A stretch of DNA of 36,836 bases from GWE2-51-13 sp041736705 (GTDB lineage: Bacteria > Bacillota_I > Bacilli_A > Erysipelotrichales > Erysipelotrichaceae): positions 1-36,836 of the forward strand of contig JBGSTC010000015.1 in the NCBI GenBank assembly GCA_041736705.1. Direction: 5' to 3'. Below the pieces are notes generated by a model. It ran no database searches. It was not told where the DNA came from and worked only from the letters and a program-made list of their open reading frames with translations. The stretch's first letter is position 1. Every line of letters starts with the position of its first letter. The translations under genes were made by a program, and so were the position numbers. Of this stretch, positions 16,042-23,681 are shown piece after piece.

Positions 16042-16467
16042 TTACATGCTTGATGGTCGAAAGAGGATGCGGAAGACCGAATCGACGACGAAGATCGACA
16101 AGGCGATCATGCCGGCGACTTCAAGGACCAAACGGAAAGCGAGGTTCGCCTGGACAAGGTCGCCTTGAATGAACGCGAAGACCAAGGCATACATGCCGGC
16201 CCCCGGGACCAAGGGAAGGAAGCCGGTGACCAGAAACAAGGTGACCGGAACCTTGACGATACGGGCGACGATATGGGAAAAGAGGGCGATGAAAAGCCCT
16301 GCGAAGAAGGTCGACATGGAAATCGTAAGAATACGTTCGAATTGAAGATAGGCGAACCAACCCGCTGCACTGACCATCGCCGCATACGGAAGCACTTTCT
16401 TCGGTGCGTTCAGGATGATCGATCCGGCGATCCCGACCAAAAACGCCCCCAACACTTGCAGGATCAT
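16042..16467 (-). CDS. ThrE-type exporter, second half (ThrE_2/DUF3815)
   Basis: A 141-residue membrane protein with about four to five helices and the motif GFLPLVPGAGMYALVFAFIQGD typical of the short ThrE_2 subunit. In many Firmicutes the threonine/serine exporter ThrE is split in two genes, and this is the smaller one. It overlaps the preceding ThrE_1 gene by 4 bases (ATGA), so the two are translationally coupled and should form one transporter. The start after GGAGGG is preferred over an ATG seven codons upstream. Confidence 0.85.
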   Translation of the reverse strand: MILQVLGAFLVGIAGSIILNAPKKVLPYAAMVSAAGWFAYLQFERILTISMSTFFAGLFIALFSHIVARIVKVPVTLFLVTGFLPLVPGAGMYALVFAFIQGDLVQANLAFRLVLEVAGMIALSIFVVDSVFRILFRPSSM

Positions 16468-17219
16468 GGCAGCGCCCTCCATAGCCAAAGACCGGCACCG
16501 ACACCCAACGCGATCGATACCGCGATGACGACCGATTCCAAAGCTCTGGATCCCCCCGACATGTAATCGCCGTTGAGGGTATCGCGGATCGCCGTCGTGA
16601 TCGCGGTTCCAGGGACCAAGGGCATCATGGATGCGATGATCACGTTATCAAGCACGGCGTTTTTCATCATGAACGATTTAAGGAAACTCGCCCCGAAGGC
16701 GATGACGGTCGATGCGAACAAGGTACGGAGGAACGGGGTGACTTGCGCACGATCCACGAATACCAACGCTCCGATCAATAACACCCCGTTGAGGGATGCG
16801 AGCACCCCTTCCTGGATTCCCCCGCCCAAAAGGAAACTGAAGGATAACACAAGAAGAAGAACGGCGAGATTATGGATCGCTTTCGAATAGGAACGAACCT
16901 TGAAATTCTGAAGCCTGTCATAGGCGGTCTCCAATGTGATTTGATTCTGGCAATAGAGCCGTGAGATTTCGTTGACCTCGGCGATCTTGGCGAGGTTGAT
17001 GTCCCGGTGTGCGATGCGTTTGACGCGCGTCACGACTTCATTCTCCGTTTCAAGTGTCGCGAAGACCCCGGTGACGACCGCAAAAGCCTCGGCGCTTCTC
17101 GCATCCGCGGTATGCAGGATCCGATTCATCGTATCTTCGACCCGATAACTCTCAGCCCCGCTGGCGGACATGATTTCCCCCGCCAACATCGCCGTTTCCA
17201 ATATCCTGCGCTCGTCCAT
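16464..17219 (-). CDS. ThrE-type exporter, first half (ThrE_1/DUF1212)
   Basis: A 251-residue protein with the ThrE_1 layout: a soluble N-terminal part (ASGAESYRVEDTMNRIL, residues 18-34) followed by about five membrane helices and the conserved MPLVPGTAITTAIRDTLNGDYMSG segment. The family exports threonine and serine; related fungal and bacterial proteins take other small substrates. GGTGGAG is placed 2-3 bases before the ATG. It pairs with the downstream ThrE_2 gene by a 4-base overlap. Confidence 0.87.
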   Translation of the reverse strand: MDERRILETAMLAGEIMSASGAESYRVEDTMNRILHTADARSAEAFAVVTGVFATLETENEVVTRVKRIAHRDINLAKIAEVNEISRLYCQNQITLETAYDRLQNFKVRSYSKAIHNLAVLLLVLSFSFLLGGGIQEGVLASLNGVLLIGALVFVDRAQVTPFLRTLFASTVIAFGASFLKSFMMKNAVLDNVIIASMMPLVPGTAITTAIRDTLNGDYMSGGSRALESVVIAVSIALGVGAGLWLWRALP

Positions 17220-17268
17220 CGCTCCACCTTCTTTCTGAAAGTTATCCCTATCCTATCACTTTTATCCC

Positions 17269-17315
17269 CAAAAGAAAACAACCGCGCCGACGATGATGTA
17301 CCGTCGGAAGCGGTT
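17269..17315 (-). terminator. Terminator of the glycerate operon
   Basis: Minus-strand hairpin with two stacked stems, AACCGC / GCGGTT and CCGACG / CGTCGG, around a loop, followed by GTTTTCTTTT. It lies directly after the glycerate kinase stop codon. Confidence 0.85.
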
Positions 17316-17316
17316 G

Positions 17317-18447
17317 CTAGAATACACGGAAGAGTCGGGCGAAGTTTTCAACCGTGATCGTCAGATTTTCGACGGCACGCGTCTTCGCGATACTGAAATC
17401 CAGCGGTTGCGGATTGATACTGAAGATCGAGGTGATGCCCAATTCATATGCTTCATCCAAGCCCTCGCCGATGCTTCCGACGATGCAAAGGACGGGAACC
17501 CCGGCTCTCTTTGCGCGCTTCGCCACGCCGATCGGGACTTTCCCGCGCAGGGATTGCGCATCGATCCGGCCTTCCCCGGTGATCACCAAATCGCAGCCCT
17601 GAACCAAATCGTCGAATTTCGCAACGTCCAAGATCGTCTCGATCCCGGATTGAAGTGAACTGTGGAAGAAGGCGACCATCCCCGCCCCCATCCCGCCGGC
17701 GGCGCCGGTTCCGGGGATGAAGGAAACATCCAGATTCAAATCGTCTTCGATCTTCTTCGCAAGATGACGTAGCCCTTGGTCAAGAACGAGGACGTTCTCT
17801 TGATTCGCACCTTTTTGGGGTCCGAAAACGTAGGCAGCCCCCTGCGGACCGAACATCGGATTATCGATATCGCACATCGTGATGATTTGTGATCCCTTGA
17901 CTAAAGGATGGGGATCGGAAGCATCGATCTTCGCGATGCGATTGAGCGACCCGCCGGTCGGTACGAAGGACTTCCCTTCTTCATCGAAGAATTTGATCCC
18001 CAGCGCAGCCGCGGCACCGCATCCCCCGTCGTTGGTGGATGATCCGCCTAAGCCGACGATCATCTTGCGGCACCCGTTTTCCCACGCGGAAATCATGAGT
18101 TCCCCGACGCCGTAGGTCGTCGTCGTGAGGGGGTCAAGATGATCCTTAACCAAAGGCAGACCGGCGCAGGACGCCATTTCGATGACCGCGATCTTCCCCG
18201 GAAGGATTCCGTAGAAAGATTCGATCCTCTCGAAACGCGGTCCGCTCACTTCGCAAACGATTTTCTCCCCGCCGGAAATCGAGAGGAAGGCATCGACGCT
18301 TCCTTCCCCGCCGTCCGCGACTTCGATGCCCAGAACTTGAACTTCGGGAAGATGTTTTTGCATAACGGTCGTCACGGTATGGATGATCTGGGCGGAACTC
18401 AAGGTTCCTTTAAACGAGTCGGGTATGCATAAGATCCGTTTCAACAT
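17317..18447 (-). CDS. glxK: Glycerate kinase (GlxK/GarK family)
   Basis: A 376-residue type-2 glycerate kinase that phosphorylates D-glycerate for entry into lower glycolysis. Characteristic features: N-terminal CIPDSFKGTLSS, ADGGEGSVDA (residues 45-54), GLGGSSTNDGGCGAAAALG near 143, PGTGAAGGMGAG near 250, and TGEGRIDAQS near 293. Length is normal. GGAG precedes the ATG by about 8 bases. It lies downstream of a GntP-family permease and a CdaR regulator, so the three make a glycerate uptake and use unit. The product 2- or 3-phosphoglycerate depends on the subfamily; GlxK/GarK make 2-phosphoglycerate. Confidence 0.9.
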   Translation of the reverse strand: MLKRILCIPDSFKGTLSSAQIIHTVTTVMQKHLPEVQVLGIEVADGGEGSVDAFLSISGGEKIVCEVSGPRFERIESFYGILPGKIAVIEMASCAGLPLVKDHLDPLTTTTYGVGELMISAWENGCRKMIVGLGGSSTNDGGCGAAAALGIKFFDEEGKSFVPTGGSLNRIAKIDASDPHPLVKGSQIITMCDIDNPMFGPQGAAYVFGPQKGANQENVLVLDQGLRHLAKKIEDDLNLDVSFIPGTGAAGGMGAGMVAFFHSSLQSGIETILDVAKFDDLVQGCDLVITGEGRIDAQSLRGKVPIGVAKRAKRAGVPVLCIVGSIGEGLDEAYELGITSIFSINPQPLDFSIAKTRAVENLTITVENFARLFRVF

Positions 18448-18469
18448 AGTTTCATCTCCGATTGTGATT

Positions 18470-18492
18470 GAGGGCTGATTGGATCAGCCCTC
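18470..18492. other. Perfect intercistronic hairpin between permease and kinase genes
   Basis: GAGGGCTGAT and ATCAGCCCTC pair perfectly (10 bp) around a TGG loop, with no U-tract on either strand. It sits in the 54-base gap between the gntP-type stop and the kinase start. Such hairpins usually protect the upstream message end or reduce downstream expression. Confidence 0.65.
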
Positions 18493-18501
18493 GCAGGAAT
18501 A

Positions 18502-19911
18502 TTAGAGGAAGAGTGAGAGGAAGAAGATCGCAGCCATCGCGGCGATCCCCATGACCAGCGTGACACCGGTTTGGGTCGCGTAGCCATCTTCGGTCTTCAT
18601 TCCGCCGAAGTTGGTCACCACCCAGAAATAACTATCGTTGGCGTGGGATACGGTCATCGAGCCTGCACCGATCGCCATGACGGCCAATACGGCAAGCATC
18701 GGGGTATTCAATCCTAGAACGTTCATCATGGAATCCGTAGCCGCGAAGCTTCCCAAAATCCCGGCGGTCGTCGTGATGGCAACCGTGGAAGAGCCTTGTG
18801 CGGTTTTCAAAATCGCGGCGATGATGAAGGGGAAGAAGATGCCGATCGTCGCGATGGACGATGCATTGGCTTTCATGTATTCGACAAACCCAGCGGAAGC
18901 GATGACTTTACCTAAAACACCGCCGGCTGCCGTAACGAACAAGATCGGTCCGACGACTTTCAACGTATCGTTGCACAACGCGTTGAACTCGGACATCTTA
19001 CCGGATTTAAAGAGTAGATAAACCCCGAACAACAATCCGACCGTCAATGCGATCATCGGGTTCCCCAAGAAACGAAGGACGGTGATGAACGAACCCTTCA
19101 TTTTGAGGGCGACAACGACGGAACTGACCGCCATCAATAAAACCGGAGATAAAATCGGTGCCAAGGCCATGAAGCCGTTGGGAAGGTTCTTATAGTCTTT
19201 AACCAGTTCTTCATACGTCTGGGATACCAATCCGTCTTCTTCGTCTTCCGACGATTTGACTTTCTTTCCGATATACAAGGCGTAGAAATAAGCGGCGAGA
19301 AAGGCAGGCACGGAAATGACCGCACCCATCGCCATGACCAACAACAGATTGTCGGCGAGTCCCAACGAACCGGCGGCCGCGATCGGACCCGGTGTCGGAG
19401 GAATCAAAACGTGGGAGGCATAGAGTCCGGCGGATAACGCCACGGTCATCGCGACGCTGGATGTCTGCGTGCGGCGACGAAGGGCTTTACGGATCGGATC
19501 CAAGATGACGAATCCACTATCGCAGAATACCGGGATGGAAACGATCCAGCCCATGATCATGATGGCGAGTTCGGGATGTTTCTTCCCGACCATCTTAACC
19601 ACCATGTCGGCGAGTTTGATGGCCGCGCCGGTTCTTTCCAACAGCGTACCGACAAGCGCACCGAGGATGATGACGATCCCGATCCCGGCGAACGTACCGC
19701 TAAAGCCGGCGCCGATGATGGTGGCGATGCCTTGTTTCGCGGGCGTGGTTTCCGTGGCGGCGATATCGATCAAAGGAATACCGACAACCAAGGCCAAAAC
19801 CAATGAAATCCCCATGATCGCAATAAACGGATGCACTTTAAACTTTGAAATCGCAACGATCATCACGGCAATCGCGACGACAAACGTAAGAATCAGCGGA
19901 ATTCCTGTCAT
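18502..19911 (-). CDS. GntP-family permease (probable glycerate or gluconate transporter)
   Basis: A 469-residue transporter of the Gnt family with about 12-14 membrane segments. Family marks are SIPVFCDSGFVIL (about residue 132-144), SHVLIPPTPGPIAAAG (about 165-180), TAQGSSTVAITTTA and SHANDSYFWVV. These are conserved in gluconate, idonate and glycerate permeases. GGAG lies 5 bases before the ATG at 19911; an upstream ATG has no site. Since glycerate kinase follows and CdaR precedes it, D-glycerate is the most likely substrate, though aldonates cannot be excluded. Confidence 0.88.
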   Translation of the reverse strand: MTGIPLILTFVVAIAVMIVAISKFKVHPFIAIMGISLVLALVVGIPLIDIAATETTPAKQGIATIIGAGFSGTFAGIGIVIILGALVGTLLERTGAAIKLADMVVKMVGKKHPELAIMIMGWIVSIPVFCDSGFVILDPIRKALRRRTQTSSVAMTVALSAGLYASHVLIPPTPGPIAAAGSLGLADNLLLVMAMGAVISVPAFLAAYFYALYIGKKVKSSEDEEDGLVSQTYEELVKDYKNLPNGFMALAPILSPVLLMAVSSVVVALKMKGSFITVLRFLGNPMIALTVGLLFGVYLLFKSGKMSEFNALCNDTLKVVGPILFVTAAGGVLGKVIASAGFVEYMKANASSIATIGIFFPFIIAAILKTAQGSSTVAITTTAGILGSFAATDSMMNVLGLNTPMLAVLAVMAIGAGSMTVSHANDSYFWVVTNFGGMKTEDGYATQTGVTLVMGIAAMAAIFFLSLFL

Positions 19912-19950
19912 ATGATCTCCTTTTACACCCAAAGGTGTCTCTTCGCATTT

Positions 19951-20025
19951 ATTATATCGATGAGACTCTGGAAAGGATATGTTCCATATGACATTTATTA
20001 ACGCTTACATTTGTCTTGTAAGACA
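19951..20025 (-). promoter_or_regulatory. Control region of the gntP-type gene: -10 box, cre-like site, palindrome
   Basis: On the minus strand a consensus TATAAT (19956-19951) stands without a good -35, which suggests activator dependence. Upstream are TGTAAGCGTTAATA (20009-19996), one mismatch from a CcpA cre site, and TGTCTTACAAGACA (20025-20012), a 6-2-6 palindrome. The latter is a candidate binding site for the CdaR-type regulator encoded immediately upstream. Confidence 0.45.
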
Positions 20026-20026
20026 T

Positions 20027-21163
20027 TTATCGTTTCGAGAACGCGATGGCTAAGGTAAAGATCGGGATATACCGCGCATTCCGCGGATCCATCCCCGTCA
20101 CTTCCTTGATTCGACGCAACTTATACTGCAAAGTGTTCTTGTGGATGAATAGCTGATCCGCGGTACGTTGGATCGAACCGTCGTTCAGATAGAGCACGCT
20201 CAACCATTGAACCGCGACCTCCCTTTCTTCCTGATCCAACTTGCCAAATACTTTCTCGACGAATTCCCGCGATGTCGTGGCGTTCATATCGTTGATCAAT
20301 AACTCCAAATACAACTCGTCATACTCGCTAACCGTCGTCGTATGGGTCGCCTGACTCGCCATCAGTGCCTTTTGAACCCTCCGGTATGCTTCACTCAGGT
20401 TCACGGCCGTCGACGGATTGTTTTCAAATCCGATATGGACATCGATGGAGTAGGCTTGGTTGATCATCTTCGCGATCCGCTGCAGCCTGGGTTTCAATTC
20501 GCTTTCAACCCGGTATTCGATCAGAAACACAAGGACGCTCCCGATGCGAAGCGTATGGTTCCCCGGGGCGTTGCATAAGGATGTCCGCAAAAACTGCGTC
20601 GCTTGGTCAAGGCTGGATTGCCGGTCGACCATGCTTTGCTTGGAGGTCTGCGAGAACGAGACAAGAATGATCCGGTACTGCGCATCCGGGTTCAATCCGA
20701 CTTCCTTCGCACCTTCGCTAAAGTAGGGGTCGTGCGGCGCACTGTCGTTCATCAACCAATTTTCGATGAATCGACTGCGGATTTTCTCGTCTTGTTGCTG
20801 CTGTTTGCGCATCATGTTGTCGCGGATGTACATCTCCGTGAACCGTTTGATGATTTCGCCGTACTTGACGACGACGACGCTTCTTTCCCCCGTGATCCCG
20901 ATGATCCCTTGAATCTGCTGATCGACGATGATGGGAAGATTCACGCCTTTCTTGCTTCCCGTATATTCATCATCCGAATCGATGACCAGATACGGCAACC
21001 CTTCGTCGATGATGCGTTTCGCCCCCATATGAAAACTATCGATCCGCTTGATGTCCGTACTCGCGATGATGATTCCGTTGCGATCGATGAAGTTGATGTT
21101 TTGGTTGATGACGACCCCTAGTTCCTTGACCATCTCCATTGCAAATTGTCGTGATATTTCCAT
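20027..21163 (-). CDS. CdaR/sugar-diacid-type transcriptional regulator
   Basis: A 378-residue regulator. Residues 1-130 are the sugar diacid recognition domain (QFAMEMVKELGVVINQNINFIDRNGIIIASTD...GERSVVVVKYGEIIKRFTEMY), the middle is the GGDEF-like linker of PucR/CdaR proteins, and the C-terminus has the PucR-type helix-turn-helix (DGSIQRTADQLFIHKNTLQYKLRRIKEVTG, about 330-360). E. coli CdaR activates glycerate and glucarate genes in response to glycerate, so with GntP and glycerate kinase downstream this is very likely a glycerate-responsive activator. GAGG lies 9 bases before the ATG. Confidence 0.9.
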   Translation of the reverse strand: MEISRQFAMEMVKELGVVINQNINFIDRNGIIIASTDIKRIDSFHMGAKRIIDEGLPYLVIDSDDEYTGSKKGVNLPIIVDQQIQGIIGITGERSVVVVKYGEIIKRFTEMYIRDNMMRKQQQQDEKIRSRFIENWLMNDSAPHDPYFSEGAKEVGLNPDAQYRIILVSFSQTSKQSMVDRQSSLDQATQFLRTSLCNAPGNHTLRIGSVLVFLIEYRVESELKPRLQRIAKMINQAYSIDVHIGFENNPSTAVNLSEAYRRVQKALMASQATHTTTVSEYDELYLELLINDMNATTSREFVEKVFGKLDQEEREVAVQWLSVLYLNDGSIQRTADQLFIHKNTLQYKLRRIKEVTGMDPRNARYIPIFTLAIAFSKR

Positions 21164-21181
21164 GGTTTATTCCTCGCATCT

Positions 21182-21190
21182 ATTATAGCA
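21182..21190 (-). promoter_or_regulatory. Extended -10 promoter of the cdaR-type gene
   Basis: Minus strand TGCTATAAT (TG-n-TATAAT), about 19 bases upstream of the start codon. No strong -35 is seen, as is common for extended -10 promoters. Confidence 0.55.
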
Positions 21191-21234
21191 TTTGAATGAA
21201 ACGCGATTCCTAGTTTCAATCATACTTCGCCGTC

Positions 21235-21262
21235 AAAAGAAGCACACTGTGGACAATGTGCT
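21235..21262 (-). terminator. Terminator of the second PTS-sulfatase operon
   Basis: Minus-strand AGCACATTG and CAGTGTGCT pair over 9 bp (one G-U) around TCCA, followed by TCTTTT. It lies 50 bases after the stop of the second RpiR-type gene. Confidence 0.75.
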
Positions 21263-21312
21263 CATTTGCAAGATGATTGATGTCGTCAAATGTCCTTATC
21301 CTTTACCTTGAG

Positions 21313-22122
21313 TTATTCATGGATCTTGTCTTGGCTTAACATCTTCATCAAGTATGATTTCATTAGGGAGAAAATGAAAGTAGAAATTTCGTTATTCAGT
21401 TGATCTACCTCATAGTCAGGATAAAACTCGAAAACCAGACCGAAGTTCAGATGTGAAATCGCCTTTGCATTGTAGCACATTACGACATTATCGAGAGGTT
21501 TTGACAGAATGTGACCAACGGTTGCCTTATTCCGCAATAGCCATCCTCCACGATAACAGACAAACAATACGAGATCGGTTTCATCGATATAGTTTTCAAT
21601 TTTACTTAATTGGGTATTACTCACAAACACTGTGACGTCTTTACCATAATCACTAAGAAAATGTTGAAATAAAACGATGGCACTCAAGTCGTGTTGAGCA
21701 CAAAGTATGATTATTTTCTTTGCTTTAGCTATTTTGTTTAGAATCAAATAGAGCGTACGAAAGTCGATATACCCTAGGATTTTCTTCATCATGCGGTGAT
21801 ATCGGACACTTTCTTCAATGAGTGTTTTCTTCATCTCCTCAGGGTTGAATTCATAAGAAATCTTTTCTTGTGCGACTGTAGGAATGGTTGCGGCGTTCGA
21901 CATTTCAAGTTTCATATCGCGAAAATTCGCATATCCGATCTTTTGACAGAAACGGGAAATGCTTGCTGTGCTTGTATGACAAATCTCCGCAACAACTTCG
22001 ATATTCAATCCGATGGTATTCTCGAAATTTCGAAGCATTTGTTTCGCGATGAAGTAGTCCAGCGAGTCCGTAGGCGCTAGATTGACTACTTCATTTAGGC
22101 GATAGTAGACATCATCCTTCAT
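21313..22122 (-). CDS. RpiR/MurR-family transcriptional regulator of the second PTS-sulfatase locus
   Basis: A 269-residue protein with an HTH (VVAEICHTSTASISRFCQKIGYANFRDMKLE, about residues 45-75) and a C-terminal SIS domain (KKIIILCAQHDLSAIVLFQHFLSDYG, then LVLFVCYRGGWLL). The recognition helix STASISRFCQKIGY is close to TSKAAFIRFCQKIGY of the first regulator, consistent with similar operators. The start at 22122 follows GGAGA at 5 bases; the frame stays open to 22230, so a 305-residue form is possible but has no good site. It is the last gene of the AT-rich locus EIIC, sulfatase, GH1 glycosidase, regulator. Confidence 0.85.
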   Translation of the reverse strand: MKDDVYYRLNEVVNLAPTDSLDYFIAKQMLRNFENTIGLNIEVVAEICHTSTASISRFCQKIGYANFRDMKLEMSNAATIPTVAQEKISYEFNPEEMKKTLIEESVRYHRMMKKILGYIDFRTLYLILNKIAKAKKIIILCAQHDLSAIVLFQHFLSDYGKDVTVFVSNTQLSKIENYIDETDLVLFVCYRGGWLLRNKATVGHILSKPLDNVVMCYNAKAISHLNFGLVFEFYPDYEVDQLNNEISTFIFSLMKSYLMKMLSQDKIHE

Positions 22123-22306
22123 GTTTCTCTCCATGATCGACAAGTGACCGGGGGCAACGATGTTATATCGAGAAGTCTCCAGAATCGAACCTTCGAGACT
22201 TCTTGATCGTTCGATCTTATCACTACTCACATAAATGATTTATCTTGTTAAGTATATCATCCATGGTCTAGTCTATCCATTTTACTCAGTATAAGTCATA
22301 GACCCG

Positions 22307-23671
22307 CTAGAGAATTTCACCATTGGAAGTAAACACTTTCCTAATATAATCGAAACTGCGTTTCTTAATTCGGTCAAGACTTCTCAATTCTTTTTCTCCG
22401 CGGTCAACATAGACAAACCCATATCTTTTCTCCATTTCACCGCCTGAGCTAAGCATATCGATCGGTGCCCATGTTAGGTATCCAATGCAATCAACCCCGT
22501 CATCAAGAATCGCATTTTTCATCTCTTGAATATGTTTCTTATGATACTCGATCCGTTTCTCGTCTTTAATGTGCCCATCAACCACTTCTTCGCTTAAGCC
22601 GATGCCGTTTTCAAGTATAAAGAGGGGTTTGTCAAAAAGCCGCTGGAGATCATTCAAAATGTATCTTAATCCAATCGGATCGATCTCCCATCCCCACTGC
22701 GTTGAATCACAGAACGGATTTCTCACCGTCGTAGCATCGATGCATGATTGTAGTGTACTAAATTCGCCGAAATTCCGATACGAGACGACTTGACTGTTGT
22801 AATAACTAAAAGCCAAAATATCGCAAGTATACTTCAATAGTTCATTATCTTCAGGTTCAAAGCGAGGCATCCAATCCCGACTCTTTAGTAATCTCATCAT
22901 ATACTCAGGATATTCGCCTTTCGCAAAGACATGCATGTGAAAGTTGTTGAAAAAATCGTTTAGTCTTCGAGCGAAAAATACGTTCTGCGGATCGGAGTTA
23001 AGAGGATAAAACAACTTATAGGTCATCATTCCGCTCATCTTGCCGTTCGGAACAATCTCGCGTAACGATTTCACAGCTTTGCAATGAGCAATCAAGGTGT
23101 TGTGATTAACTTGATACAACTCTTTTTGTAAGCTGGCCTCGCATAGGTTTTTGGATCCTGTGAATCTAAACCCGATATGATTCAAATTGTGTTCGTTAAA
23201 TGTCAACCAGTGTCTAACACGATTGCCATATCTCTTCATTACCGTTCTAGCATAATGGTCGAAACAATCAACGACGTATCTTGATTGAAAACCGTTGAAT
23301 CGATCGACAAGACTTTGCGGGATGTCGAAATGAATCAGACAAATCATAGGTTCGATACCGTTTTCTACCAAGCAATCGATGACATTGTCATAGAAATCCA
23401 ATCCTTTAGGGTTGACTTCCCCATCCCCGTCGGGGAATATTCTCGACCAAGAGAGTTGGATTCGATAAAAATTACACCCCATGTCCCTCAAAAGTCGGAT
23501 GTCCTCTTGATATCGGTGATAGAAATCGACACCGACGTTCCAGTCTGATTTATCCTCCTTCACTTCTCGTCGATCAATCACTGAAATCCCTTTGCCATCA
23601 CCCTTCCAGTTTCCCTCGGTTTGAAACGAAGAAGCACTCCCTCCCCAAAAGAAATTCCGATTTAGTGTCAT
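22307..23671 (-). CDS. GH1 family 6-phospho-beta-glycosidase
   Basis: A 454-residue glycoside hydrolase family 1 enzyme, normal length. The acid/base is E160 in WLTFNEHN and the nucleophile E354 in FILENGIG. The phosphate-binding loop signature of 6-phospho enzymes is visible near the end (SSGGEMEKRYGFVYVD), so it should cleave PTS-imported, C6-phosphorylated beta-glycosides in the cytoplasm. Two variations from common GH1 sequences stand out: NEH where most have NEP or NEI, and HFDIPQ where most have HWDLP, hinting at an unusual aglycone or subsite. AAGGAGGGG precedes the ATG. It follows the sulfatase by 10 bases in the operon. Confidence 0.87.
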   Translation of the reverse strand: MTLNRNFFWGGSASSFQTEGNWKGDGKGISVIDRREVKEDKSDWNVGVDFYHRYQEDIRLLRDMGCNFYRIQLSWSRIFPDGDGEVNPKGLDFYDNVIDCLVENGIEPMICLIHFDIPQSLVDRFNGFQSRYVVDCFDHYARTVMKRYGNRVRHWLTFNEHNLNHIGFRFTGSKNLCEASLQKELYQVNHNTLIAHCKAVKSLREIVPNGKMSGMMTYKLFYPLNSDPQNVFFARRLNDFFNNFHMHVFAKGEYPEYMMRLLKSRDWMPRFEPEDNELLKYTCDILAFSYYNSQVVSYRNFGEFSTLQSCIDATTVRNPFCDSTQWGWEIDPIGLRYILNDLQRLFDKPLFILENGIGLSEEVVDGHIKDEKRIEYHKKHIQEMKNAILDDGVDCIGYLTWAPIDMLSSGGEMEKRYGFVYVDRGEKELRSLDRIKKRSFDYIRKVFTSNGEIL

Positions 23672-23681
23672 ATTCCCCTCC

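Noticed and set aside
22140..22200. A GGTTCGATTC stretch on the minus strand resembling a tRNA T-loop, within an inverted repeat
   Set aside because: The flanking bases do not pair as a T-arm and no acceptor, D-arm or anticodon arm can be built around it; it is within the possible N-terminal extension of the second RpiR gene.
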